From Primula veris (Eukaryota > Streptophyta > Magnoliopsida > Ericales > Primulaceae), in contig OY821742.1 in the NCBI GenBank assembly GCA_963682055.1, forward strand, positions 7,277,816-7,341,815: 64,000 bases of DNA, given 5' to 3'. The translations under genes and the position numbers were made by a program. The notes under the pieces are model-generated. The model was not told the origin of the DNA, did not search any database, and was given only the letters and a program-made list of their open reading frames with translations. This document shows, piece by piece, positions 48,852 to 59,565 of this stretch (positions are counted from its first letter, which is position 1; each line of letters opens with the position of its first letter).

Positions 48852-50222
48852 AACACAAATATTAAAGAAACAAATACATGTATCTATTTAACAAGTTAAA
48901 CACATAAATACAAAAGAGTTGGAAAGTCATGAAAATAGCATATTTACGAAAATAGCATATTCATGAAAATAGCATAAATTTAACTAAGTACTATTTGGAA
49001 AATTAAGTACATATATTTAGAAAGATGGAAAGTTATCTAAAAGTTTATCTAATTTTTTTTTTTACATTTATAAATACTAGATATAATTTTACATGTATTT
49101 TAAATCGTCTTAAATTTAATGTAACGACATATATATAAATTTACAATTTATGTAATTTATTCCTATATAGAGGCAAATTTGTTAAGACGGAACCATAAAA
49201 AATCATGTAATATTACAATACGAAAGTTATTCTTATTTTGAATTGGAACGAGTTGGGAATGAATATTTTTATTTTTACATGCGGTTTAGGTTTTAGTGTA
49301 CGTGGTGGAGAATTGAGGATTAAGGAGATTGATTCAGTTGCTCTGAGTGATATATCTGCCAACGTTGGGGTTCGATAAAATGCGTACAAAAGTTAAATTT
49401 GGGTTTAAACTTTTTGTTTCATAAGTGTATAATTTTTAGAAATTAGTCACTCACATCCTTATCTCGTCCAATTTAGAAAATAAGACAATTGTAAAAAAAA
49501 AAACGTATATCTTTTAAAATATTTTCCTTAAATTAAATCATATTTTCTTTTTACTCAAAAACCGAACGCTAATTAACTGGTTGGTTTTGATCCGGTTCGG
49601 TTTTCATTTCCAAAATCATAAAACCAGATTAAAGTTTTCGTTTCTGTTTCACCGAGAGGCGAAAACCGAACCATGGGCACCCTAGTTTAAGTGTTTAACA
49701 ACTGGTCACATTCTAATCATCTTATCTCTATTTACACAAAATTCTAAAAGTCCTAGTTACATTTGCACAACATTTTAAACACGTCATGGTTAGTACTATT
49801 CGGTTCCAAATTATAAGTATACGTTTCATTTTGAGACGTGCCACCTTATAAATTAACTTTTCATAAATAAGTCCTAGTGTACTCGCCGTATTAAATTTTA
49901 TAACAAAATAAGGGAAAATTTTAGAAAGTAGTTGAAAAAGTAGGTGTGGATTACGTACGTATAACATTTTCCAAAAAATACTAATTTCCTAAAAATAACA
50001 TTTTCAAATATTACTTACTTGTTGACTTTACTTATCATATTCAAACTTATTTATAAATTAACTTTTCATAAATATTAACAATATGTTAGGTAATATTCCG
50101 TAGTGTATGTATTAAATTTTATAAAAAAAATAAGGGGAAATTTTAGACAGTAGTTGAAAAAGTAGGTGTGGATTGTGTATAACGTTTTCCAAAAAATACT
50201 AATTTTCAAAAAATAATATTTT
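48852..50222. other. Spacer with a tandem duplication at its end
   Basis: No gene. 49350-49500 resembles the F4 3' flank near 38480-38620 (GGGGTTCGATAAAATGC). Units of about 210 bp starting at 49847 and 50055 (TAAATTAACTTTTCATAAATA, GTAGTTGAAAAAGTAGGTGTG) are tandem repeats. The second unit is interrupted by element B and resumes at 61807, so the first unit (about 49998-50010, ACATTTTCAAATATTAC) shows the empty target site. Confidence 0.7.
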
Positions 50223-50445
50223 TGTTGTAAGATATTATTGGACTATTGGGCCTTACTCATAGTGGGCCTAAGTTGAACTTTCTATCTTGTATAACCCTAA
50301 CCTCTAGTATATAAAGAAGGTTAGGGTCCCCTTTTATTAATATACATTCTGATTAATAAAAACTCTATTGTTGTCTCTCTCATATCTCTCTATATCTGTA
50401 CATATCTATATATATATATATAACGAGCTAATATGTCACACAACA
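50223..50445 (+). repeat. 5' LTR of element B
   Basis: Starts TGTTGTAAGATATTATTGG, ends ATGTCACACAACA. A TATA box (TATATAAA, 50308-50315) is followed by a CT-rich run. The next bases, CGTTATCGGCACTTTGC, do not match the initiator-Met PBS. Confidence 0.92.
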
Positions 50446-52002
50446 CGTTATCGGCACTTTGCTCGCGGAGAATAGGATATACGCTCGCGGATATTGGAGA
50501 TTGTTGGTAAACGCACGGATATTGGGTATTTATAAACCTTGAGGTTTATCCGGGTTTTAGGGTTTTGCTATATCGATCTTCACCAACATACCGTGCGTAA
50601 GGTACCGAATTCAAAACTTAATTTATTCCATATACGTGATCGCACATATTATTTTATGGATAATTAAAACATGATAAATTATATGAAAGATGTAAAACAT
50701 ATTGGGTAATAAGGCATTTTTTTTTGTCTGCATGTGAAACAAATTGATAAGTAAAGACCTGTTAACTCATATGGATATGTTTGATTAGATTATTATTAAC
50801 ATGTATATGCCGTATGCTTTATTATTATGCCGTATGTGTGGTTATGAATTTACAGTCTAAATTGGCTAAGATATAAACCTTTAGAGGTTAAGCTATTATG
50901 TTTGAAAGCACTAGAATCATACCGAAACAGGTCAAGAATTGTGTACTGCCTATGTAATTATAATTATAATCAAACTGGATATAGTTTACTTAATTACAGG
51001 AGAGACCCCTAGTATTGTACTTACATTTAAAACAGTATATATGAGTTTAATTCTAGCTTAATACTCGGCCCATATTAATATACATACATGCATGAATATT
51101 GTTTAGTGATTAGTTAATAAAAAAAATTACATGTTAAGTGAATAAGAATTACCATGTTAATAATCACTGTCATGTAAAATTATTACTGCTGCTATGTATA
51201 TAATATGTAAATTTGCGAAATCATATATTTTCACATTTAAGTTGAAAAAATTATGAACCTTCCCCAACTAGGCTCACCTATTTGGATACGATGTCTAGGA
51301 AAGATATAGGCGGAAGTCGATATCCTAATGAGGTCGGGTTTTAAGTGGCATTCGTGCCCTCCACCCTCACCGTCTTTCCTGGTCGTTTTTCAAGTAGAGC
51401 TACCGAAAGGGGTTGACTAAATAATAATTTCCCCGAGTGTGTTTATATAGTGATGTATGTTTCGCCGAATTGGTGTCTCAGTATCGACCCGTCGTTCGAT
51501 CAATGAAAACCAATCCACATTAAAAGCAAAACTAATGTTTTCGAACCTGTCGTTTCGGAAAAAAAGTTTGTGCTTGTGCAAACCATAAACATATAAACCA
51601 GTCGTTTTATATGATAAATAATCCAGAACTCCCAACACATGTTGGATGCCATCTATGATGAGAAAAATCGTAAAACATACTTGCGAAATGACTGTTTAAA
51701 CGTTGATTTTAATCCGTCACCACATGTTACTCACCCTGATGTGTGAAAAATGTGATGCCCAATTTTTTTTGGATGCCATCTTTGATGAATAAAACACGAG
51801 TTTGTTGTTACTAGCGAGATGAAAGATAAGGCGTTGATGATATTCCGCCGTCACATTTGAGACGTGATGACGTCTATGGTGAACAAATGTCTGAAATTGA
51901 CATATTGGAGCAATCCTTCACCAAAATACTAGCTTGGAAATTGTATTACATAAGTTGTATCGTGAATTTATATTCACCATGTTCCTTTATCGCCCATATG
52001 TT
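50446..52002 (+). other. 5' interior of element B
   Basis: Non-coding or degenerate. It parallels 26311-28050 of copy 2, most closely from 51200 on. Same-loop hairpins lie at 51483-51500 (ATCGA/TCGAT), 51539-51560 (TTTCGAA/TTCGGAA, one wobble pair), 51590-51613 (CATATAAA/TTTATATG) and 51731-51746 (TCAC/GTGA). The element then breaks off at the element C insertion. Confidence 0.7.
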
Positions 52003-52243
52003 TGTTGAACCATGGGGTTCAATAATTGATTTTGATTATAACTTTGATTATGTTTTTAATGATTTTACGACTTCTCTATTTCGATGATATAATGCTTGTT
52101 TTTTCCAAAAAGAGAATTTGTAAAATGCAGAATGCTAGAAAGATAGAGCTCGGAAAAACGAAGCCACAGGTTCAAGCGGAACCAGAATCGGAGCTAAAAC
52201 GAAGGAGTTATGAGCATTCGAAGAAAAGCGAGAAAACAGAGAT

Positions 52244-52388
52244 CGACCGATCGTCTGTACAAAAACGACCGATCGTTTTTGTACCAATTTCTTCCAGTGA
52301 GCAGGTCGAAAAAACGACCGATCGTTTCTCATAAACGACCGATCGTTTTCTGGAAAACGACCGATCGACTGTAGAAAACGACCGATCG
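52244..52388 (+). repeat. Array of six CGACCGATCG motifs in U3
   Basis: Copies start at 52244, 52266, 52315, 52336, 52358 and 52379. Several are centred in longer near-palindromes: 52369-52398 reads CTGTAGAAAACGA and its mirror TCGTTTTCTACAG, and GTACAAAAACG...CGTTTTTGTAC surrounds the second. The array is kept at 55994-56138 in the 3' LTR. Its place, 110-250 bp upstream of the TATA box, suggests binding sites for a dimeric factor or RNA hairpins in the 3' copy. Confidence 0.9.
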
Positions 52389-52494
52389 TTTTCTACAGAA
52401 TTCGAAAACAGCTTTTCAGCTTTTTCTGGAAAATAGCTTAAAACAGCCTCAACCACTTCTAACGGTCATAACCCAAAAAAACAGACCTTTGGTC

Positions 52495-52502
52495 TATATA
52501 TA
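52495..52502 (+). promoter_or_regulatory. LTR TATA box of element C
   Basis: TATATATA in GGTCTATATATACAAGCTC, followed by a pyrimidine-rich leader with many CAATC/ACCA words. The same sequence is at 56245-56252. Confidence 0.7.
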
Positions 52503-53196
52503 CAAGCTCAATCTCTCTTCCAAACCACCAATCAATACACCAATCTATCATCCTAAAACCTCTCTCATTCAAAACCCTAAATATCACCATTTTGGTGTAT
52601 ATATTCGAAAAAAGAGGGAAATCAAGGATATAGCGATTCAAGCCCGACCAACATCAAAGACTCACCAATTAGCTTATTAAGAAGCAATTAAAATAGTGAG
52701 TGTAGTTACATTATTGTAACAAATTTTATTTCAATTTTCGATAAAATTGTAAAGAGTGTTTTATAAACTCATTTGTAAGCGAGTGATCGGGTAGAGGCTT
52801 TGTAAGCAAGTGAAGCTTAAAAGCTCTAGGTCTTTTCATTCGGGACACTCATAGAGCGAGGGGGAGCTTAATCGGTCGATTAGCTCGTTAGGATTGTAAT
52901 ATCCGAAAAAGATTTTTTAGTGAAATACTCGGTAGTACCGAGGAGAGGACGTAGGCGCGTTTTGCCGAACCTCTATAAATCACGGTGTCATCTTCTTCCC
53001 TTAAACTTTTACTTTCCGCAAATATTTATTATTGCTTATTTTCTTGCTTGCGTTTGAATTAATTAACGATTATTAACGCTTAAGCTTAGAATTGCGAAAG
53101 TTGGGTTGTTAGTTGCACTTAGTCTTTAATTAGGCGAAAATCGCCAAAAACCTTATTCACCCCCCTCTAAGGTTTAGCCTCATCGGGGCCAACAAT

Positions 53197-53208
53197 TGGT
53201 ATCAGAGC
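53197..53208 (+). other. Primer binding site of element C
   Basis: TGGTATCAGAGC, complementary to the 3' end of plant initiator tRNA-Met, lies two bases after the LTR. This is the standard first-strand primer site of plant copia elements. Confidence 0.95.
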
Positions 53209-53256
53209 CGAGGCTCTTGCATATAGGAATTTAACGATTTAAGAGTTAAGATCCCG

Positions 53257-55473
53257 ATGGCTAATTTGTACAATTTCGCATCCGGCATAGCTTTATCCCC
53301 AAATACTCCACCTTATTTTGATGGAATAAATTTTTCATATTGGAAGGATAGGATGAGCATGCTTTTACAAAGCTATAATGTTAGACTTTGGATGACCATA
53401 AAAGTAGGATATTCCGCACCTACATCCGAAAATAGCGAAAACCCAATCCCCGTAGAGGACCTAGATAACGCTCAACTAGAAGCCTACTCTACGAACGCCA
53501 AAGCGATGTATGCTATTGTTTGTGCCGTTTCTCCTAACGAGTACAACAAAATTTCCGCTTGTAAAACCGCTAAGGGTATGTGGGATAAGCTAGTAGTTAT
53601 GCATGAAGGGACTAACCAAGTTAAGGATTGCAAACTCCAACTATTAGTTCATGACTACGAGCTATTTAAAATGAGCGAGAGTGAAACTATTTCCGATATG
53701 CTTGCTAGATTTACTACTATTACTAATGGATTAACATCTCTTGGTAAGTGTTTGTCTTGTAAGGAAATGGTCTCAAATGTGATTCGGAGCTTACCGAAAG
53801 AATGGGAACCAAAGGTCACCGCAATTCAAGAGGCGCACGACATGAACACCTACACTCTTGATGCATTGACGGGTTCACTCATTACTCACGAGATCACCCT
53901 CAATAGTCACAAGCCAATCTCGAAAAAGAGGGAGATAGCTTTCAAAGGAACAACTTGTGACGAAAGCGATGAGCTATCCAATGACGACGAAAATTCAATG
54001 CAAATCATTCGAATCGTCAAGGAAATACTCAAGCTAAAAGACCACCGCAAACATAAAGTTAAATCGTCAAATAATTCAATTTATTCTAACGATTTTGTTT
54101 GCTATACTTGTGGCAAGGAAGGACACATGGCTAGAGATTGCATCAAAAATCGCAAGAGCAAAGGCAAGAACAAGATATCCGCCTCAAGCTCTAGCGATAG
54201 CTCGGACCAAGATGAAGTCGCTCACCTTGGTTGCTATATGGCCATGGAAGACAACCATGAACAAAGCCTCTCATCCTCAAGCGAAAGTGACAACGATGAG
54301 GTAAAAGAATTATCTCATGATGAATTAATTCATATGTGTGGAATTTATTCCGAAAAACTTCCTAAGCTTGTAGAGAAGGTTAAATCTCTTAAAAGGATAA
54401 ATTCTTCCCTCAATGAAGAAATAAGATCCTTGAAAAGAGATAAAAATGAAAATGAGTCTATTCCAACATCATCATTCTCTTTACATGATATAGATGACGA
54501 AAAGGAAGACTTGAAAGACAAAAACAATGATCTCGTCATTCATAATAAGTCTTTACAAACCGAGATCAATTTTCTTAAAAATGAAGTATCTAGACTTACT
54601 AAAACTCTTTCAAAACCATCTTCTTTAGATTGTGATTTATTAGAAAATTTTGAAGACTTAAAGGATGCTTTCGATAAATTTAAAAGCAAAAACAAGGTTT
54701 TGAGTTCTCATGCTTTTAACTTAAATGACAAGGTCAAGGTTTTAGAAACCGAGAATGAATCGTTGAAAACTAAAAACAACGATCTTGTCATTTCCATTGA
54801 AAAACTTAATTTAACAATTTCAAAGTTTTCTAAGGGTAAAACCGTTTTAGATAACATTTTGAGTTGTCAAAAAGATCTCAATGATAAGAGCGGTTTAGGT
54901 TTTGATTGCATTGGTTCTACTTCAAACAAAACCCGCTTCGTTAAAACCTCTAATATTTCTACAACTCCTATTCCACCTAAACAAGAGGTTGTTTTTACTA
55001 AAGGGAGTACTTCCAAGATTTTTCAAAAATCTTTTAATAATAGGAAAGGTATAGGTTTTAAAACCAAATTGGATACTCCAAAAAACCTTTCCAAAACTTC
55101 GTATAACTCTCGTTATACTAAAAAGTCTAGGCATTGCATACATTGTAGTAGAAGTGAGCATAATTCTTCCAAATGCCCAAATCGCTTTCAAGTTAGTAGA
55201 AGCGATTTGAAATGGGTAGTAAAGACCCGAGCCACTGACAATGTCGGACCCAAAAGAAATTGGGTACAAAAAGATAAATCTTGTGTTGTAGGTATCTCCA
55301 TCCAAAAGGAGAAAATCAACAAGTGGTTGGCAAAACCGGAAAAAACCGTGGAAGTCAAGAAGATCGACTCCACCATAAAGAAAGAAGTCCCATTAATCGA
55401 CAAAGGTGGAAGGCATACCAACAAATGGTACCACCTATTTGGACTTGGCAATGCTCAATACAAATGCCATTAG
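53257..55473 (+). CDS. gag: Gag of element C, intact, 738 residues
   Basis: ATG at 53257 is 49 bp after the PBS. Residues 1-230 form a UBN2/DUF4219-type capsid (PPYFDGINFSYWKDRM near 18, KGMWDKLVVMHEG near 106). A canonical zinc knuckle, C282-X2-C285-X4-H290-X4-C295 (CYTCGKEGHMARDC), follows. A Ser/Asp-rich linker and a long coiled coil (about 360-530, many ESLKTKN/EEIRSLK heptads) come next. A second CX2CX4HX4C motif lies at 627-640 (CIHCSRSEHNSSKC). Layout and words resemble SIRE/Maximus copia Gag; the frame ends where the protease would start. It presumably packages its own RNA. Whether it also co-assembles with the helper Gag is unknown. Confidence 0.9.
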   Translation: MANLYNFASGIALSPNTPPYFDGINFSYWKDRMSMLLQSYNVRLWMTIKVGYSAPTSENSENPIPVEDLDNAQLEAYSTNAKAMYAIVCAVSPNEYNKISACKTAKGMWDKLVVMHEGTNQVKDCKLQLLVHDYELFKMSESETISDMLARFTTITNGLTSLGKCLSCKEMVSNVIRSLPKEWEPKVTAIQEAHDMNTYTLDALTGSLITHEITLNSHKPISKKREIAFKGTTCDESDELSNDDENSMQIIRIVKEILKLKDHRKHKVKSSNNSIYSNDFVCYTCGKEGHMARDCIKNRKSKGKNKISASSSSDSSDQDEVAHLGCYMAMEDNHEQSLSSSSESDNDEVKELSHDELIHMCGIYSEKLPKLVEKVKSLKRINSSLNEEIRSLKRDKNENESIPTSSFSLHDIDDEKEDLKDKNNDLVIHNKSLQTEINFLKNEVSRLTKTLSKPSSLDCDLLENFEDLKDAFDKFKSKNKVLSSHAFNLNDKVKVLETENESLKTKNNDLVISIEKLNLTISKFSKGKTVLDNILSCQKDLNDKSGLGFDCIGSTSNKTRFVKTSNISTTPIPPKQEVVFTKGSTSKIFQKSFNNRKGIGFKTKLDTPKNLSKTSYNSRYTKKSRHCIHCSRSEHNSSKCPNRFQVSRSDLKWVVKTRATDNVGPKRNWVQKDKSCVVGISIQKEKINKWLAKPEKTVEVKKIDSTIKKEVPLIDKGGRHTNKWYHLFGLGNAQYKCH

Positions 55474-55752
55474 CGAGCGGACTCAACATCACACATATCG
55501 GTATACTCTAATCCTTAATATTTACATATATGTGATTAGTTGGGTAATATGCATCATACTATCATTTTTCATGTTTTGGTTTTTCTTTAAAAACCCTTCA
55601 CATAACCCCATATTTTTTTTATTGATTGCATTTTGATAATGCCAAAGGGGGAGAAAAATGAGATTTAGAGAAATGCGTTTTCTTAAAATGGAGGAGATAT
55701 AGTTATACTTGTAAAATCATCATTATTTTGTCATAATCAAAATGGGGGAGAT
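55474..55752 (+). other. 3' untranslated region with two polypurine tracts, element C
   Basis: AAAGGGGGAGAAAAA (near 55643) and AAAATGGGGGAGAT (55739-55752, touching the 3' LTR) are polypurine tracts. The second is the plus-strand primer. The first, in the context GCCAAAGGGGGAG, resembles internal sequence of SIRE-type elements. No pol remnant is recognisable between gag and LTR. Confidence 0.8.
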
Positions 55753-56945
55753 TGTTGAACCATGGGGTTCAATAATTGATTTTGATTATAACTTTGATTA
55801 TGTTTTTAATGATTTTACGACTTCTCTATTTCGATGATATAATGCTTGTTTTTTCCAAAAAGAGAATTTGTAAAATTCAGAATGCTAGAAAGATAGAGCT
55901 CGGAAAAACGAAGCCACAGGTTCAAGCGGAACCAGAATCGGAGCTAAAACGAAGGAGTTATGAGCATTCTAAGAAAAGCGAGAAAACAGAGATCGACCGA
56001 TCGTCTGTACAAAAACGACCGATCGTTTTTGTACCAATTTCTTCCAGTGAGCAGGTCGAAAAAACGACCGATCGTTTCTCATAAACGACCGATCGTTTTC
56101 TGGAAAACGACCGATCGACTGTAGAAAACGACCGATCGTTTTCTACAGAATTCGAAAACAGCTTTTCAGCTTTTTCTGGAAAATAGCTTAAAACAGCCTC
56201 AACCACTTCTAACGGTCATAACCCAGAAAAATAGACCTTTGGTCTATATATACAAGCTCAATCTCTCTTCCAAACCACCAATCAATACACCAATCTATCA
56301 TCCTAAAACCTCTCTCATTCAAAACCCTAAATATCACCATTTTGGTGTATATATTCGAAAAAAGAGGGAAATCAAGGATATAGCGATTCAAGCTCGACCA
56401 ACATCAAAGACTCACCAATTAGCTTATTAAGAAGCAATTAAAATAGTGAGTGTAGTTACATTATTGTAACAAATTTTATTTCAATTTTCGATAAAATTGT
56501 AAAGAGTGTTTTATAAACTCATTTGTAAGCGAGTGATCGGGTAGAGGCTTTGTAAGCAAGTGAAGCTTAAAAACTCTAGGTCTTTTCATTCGGGATACTC
56601 ATAGAGCGAGGGGGAGCTTAATCGGTCGATTAGCTCGTTAGGATTGTAATATCCGAAAAAGATTTTTTAGTGAAATACTCGGTAGTACCGAGGAGAGGAC
56701 GTAGGCGCGTTTTGCCGAACCTCTATAAATCACGGTGTCATCTTCTTCCCTTAAACTTTTACTTTCCGCAAATATTTATTATTGCTTATTTTCTTGCTTG
56801 CGTTTGAATTAATTAACGATTATTAACGCTTAAGCTTAGAATTGCGAAAGTTGGGTTGTTAGTTGCACTTGGTCTTTAATTAGGCGAAAATCGCCAAAAA
56901 CCTTATTCACCCCCCCTCTAAGGTTTAGCCGCATCGGGGCCAACA
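55753..56945 (+). repeat. 3' LTR of element C
   Basis: 1,193 bp, same ends as the 5' LTR. The differences seen are about nine single bases and one extra C in the C run near 56913. Confidence 0.95.
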
Positions 56946-57680
56946 TGTTATTGGATAAGAAAATTACCCCGGTGAGTAGTTTTAATTCTATTGGGTCAAT
57001 GGCGAATTGTTTGCCTGATATTAATGCTCTTCGTGTACAATTTTTTTTCCACGAATCGAGAACCGAGACAAGTGTTATTTGTCTCGAACTGTCGTGATCC
57101 CGATGAATCGCTTAGCCAAGAGAGATTTTAGACAATCTTCAAAATCGAAAACCTGTGGCTCCAAGACAGTAATTGAAAGGAACAATATGGCCCGTTGTCA
57201 CAAAGGAAGAGATAATGCTCAATGAGGTAACTCTATGCTATAAAGACAAAGGTCATGCACGGTTACTCCTTAAATAGTTTAAAACTATTATAAAGGTGAA
57301 AAAACCGATGCTAATGTGGTTAAAACTAACTGAAAGGAAATTTTTGAGACCCCCGATTTTGTGGCTCAAATGAGTTTGATACCTTTCTTTGATTTTGATA
57401 AATCATTGAGCCATTTTTTCGCTCATTTGGATTATGTTTTCCATTTGGATTATTATTTTTCCATTTGGACCATACTTTTGGATTATGGTTTGCCTGTTTA
57501 CGAAATTTCTCGAAATAATTTAAAGTGTTTTGAGCAAATTTCTTTGACAAATGTGACCAAACTTTAAATTATGAAATTTTAGGCAATACTTGTGGGGTAG
57601 TTGATTTTTTTGGAAATAGTGGGTAACAGTGTACCACATAATTTCACCAACTATTTGCCTAAAAGAGTACTCAGTGACAA

Positions 57681-57707
57681 CGATTCTGGACCTGTCGTTC
57701 CAAATCG
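57681..57707 (+). repeat. Same-loop hairpin with bulged C
   Basis: Loop CCTGTCGT (57691-57698). The stem is TGGA/TCCA, continued by CGATT/AATCG with one bulged C at 57686, nine pairs in all. A weaker member, AGGT/ACCT around CCTGCCGT, follows at 57772-57787. Confidence 0.8.
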
Positions 57708-57949
57708 AAATCTTTGGTAAAACCAAATTGATTTGTCAAATATGAGGTCTTATACTCATGTAGGTCCTGCCGTACCTTGTTGAGTTATAAAATATTCGAG
57801 AAAACCAGTGTTATATGGTAATAGCTCATAAAAGAATTGAAATTTCTTTACATATCCTCCATTCAAATACGATCAAAAGTGTATTTTAGAGGAGTTGAAA
57901 TGTCTTTCAAGTGGTTGCTACCATATTCTTTAAAGCATTTAAAGTTACC

Positions 57950-58036
57950 TTATCATTTCGCCTGTCGTCGAATGATAAATGATTTAGATGCTAAGACATG
58001 ATTGTCTATACTATCATTCGCCTGTCGTCGATTGAT
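57950..58036 (+). repeat. Two same-loop hairpins 60 bp apart
   Basis: At 57950-57978 the loop CCTGTCGT is closed by CG/CG and TTATCATT/AATGATAA with one bulged T, ten pairs. At 58013-58036 the same loop is closed by ATCATTCG/CGATTGAT, seven of eight paired. Confidence 0.85.
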
Positions 58037-59130
58037 CAAAGCATTTTGATATTGTGGCATTGACCGGATCAGATATTCCTGGGTCAAAAGATGATGCTTG
58101 ATTTATAATCGCATCGCATTTGGATTCTCTTTGAGGATATATTTCGTGATTAATCCGAAATTCATGCCACTAATGCTCACCTTGAAACACTAGTATGTGT
58201 AAAGATCACGAAAAATACTCGTAGAATTCTTATAAAGAATTGAAGGAGTTATTGTGGACTTATCCAACCATAAGACGGACCATAAATATAAATGGTAATG
58301 GTTGATGCATCGACAATAGGTCACATGATTATTGTTGTCCACAGAAATGCAGTATTTCCAAAACTTTTAGCCCTATCATTAAGTTGATGGCTCATGATCC
58401 GGATTATCCTGAAAAGTCTAGTCGACTTGATAATTCCGAAGAGTAAGAACCGAAAATTCGATTTGAATTACTTGAGTTTGGAAATTGAAATTAAACATCT
58501 TGTCGATTATGTTCAGACCCAAATGGACTCACGGAAAGTTTGATGATGCGACTGCAAATGATTGCACGCATTTCTTGGTCTTGCGCACCAAGATTTATAT
58601 TTCCGTGTAGGGTTATGCTATTTTACTGCATTGGTCCGTTATGAGGCTCATAGACACTCAAACACCATATGCGTACCAGCTGGTTACTGGTTATGAGCCA
58701 GAAGTCTCATATTAACGCGTGTTTAGAGTGATTAATTCATATTTTGATTGAGCCGCTCTAACGTTCAAAATATGGACCTCTGAAGGGGACATAAGTCGAT
58801 TATGAATCTCCTGCCTATCATTTGATAGAGTAACCTTGGCAAGCGATCTCTTTACCGCATGATATGCGAAAGTGACATCGCTAAGACTGTCCTCCCCGTC
58901 GTTAGGGGGAGATTTGCACGTTACCGTTGATAAGGAACGACGTGAAGTAACATGGCATAACCCACTCAGTCTTAGCTTGTTCCCCAAAACTGCACTTAGT
59001 GATAAGTAAGTGCATAGACTCCCTCAAGTCTAACTAAATGTCAGACGCATTTAATAAATTTATGAGATGTCACGAGATCATTTATACCTACTGCAAAATG
59101 CTTGCAAGGATAGACGTCCTTGTCGGACGC

Positions 59131-59150
59131 CGTGTTCCTGTCGTAACATG
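59131..59150 (+). repeat. Same-loop hairpin
   Basis: Stem CGTGTT/AACATG (one G-T wobble) around loop CCTGTCGT. Just upstream, CGTCC/GGACG around TTGTC (59115-59129) is a shorter relative. CTCGT/ACGAG around TTGTCGT follows at 59275-59291. Confidence 0.8.
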
Positions 59151-59540
59151 TTGCTTTGGCCGAACCCGCCAAGCAAAGGACGCTGCCGTCGGCCGTCAGT
59201 CTGTCATCCTTCCCAAGATATGAGGAAGTTGACCGGTTCTTAATTCGTTCAGCCCCAGGGGTGGTGAACTGAAACTCGTTTGTCGTACGAGATTATAAAG
59301 GATCAAGGAGATGTGTGATTTCCTCCTCATCCTAAGAATCTCGAAATATCTGTCGATCATGATATCTTAGACGATATTGAAGCGAAACGAGATTGTCATT
59401 GATTACTTGTTCATATATTCGGTGACGACTGATAATATGAACAAATTATGACAGAGAACCATGTACCGTTGCCTGAAGTCAACGTAGAATAGACTGTACT
59501 AATGGAAACTTGCAATCCAAGTAGACTCCTTAGCGAAAGT

Positions 59541-59565
59541 GTGTTCGGACCTGTAGTTCCAACAC
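59541..59565 (+). repeat. Same-loop hairpin with bulged C
   Basis: Stem GTGTT/AACAC plus GGA/TCC with a bulged C at 59546, around loop CCTGTAGT. The bulge is like that at 57681-57707 although the stem bases differ. Confidence 0.75.

Larger units (their letters stand above)
52003..53194 (+). repeat. 5' LTR of element C
   Basis: 1,192 bp, TGTTGAACC to GGGCCAACA. It contains six CGACCGATCG palindromic motifs (52244-52388) upstream of the TATA box (TATATATA, 52495-52502). Open frames through the LTR are repeat artefacts. Confidence 0.95.
52003..56945 (+). mobile_element. Element C: Gag-only (TR-GAG type) LTR retrotransposon nested in B
   Basis: Near-identical LTRs (52003-53194 and 55753-56945) enclose a 2.56-kb interior with PBS, one intact 738-codon gag and polypurine tracts, but no protease, integrase, RT or RNase H. 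TGTT flanks it on both sides (4 bp, or 5 bp ATGTT if the terminal A is shared). The uninterrupted empty site survives in element B copy 2 at 28050-28064. By eye the LTRs differ by about nine substitutions and one single-base indel. An intact gag with young LTRs means it was recently copied by enzymes supplied in trans, probably by a SIRE/Maximus-like copia element. Confidence 0.92.

Noticed and set aside
52026..52680. Frames of 60-102 codons repeated at 55776-56430
   Set aside because: They lie in the LTRs of element C, cross the CGACCGATCG array, and have no family resemblance.
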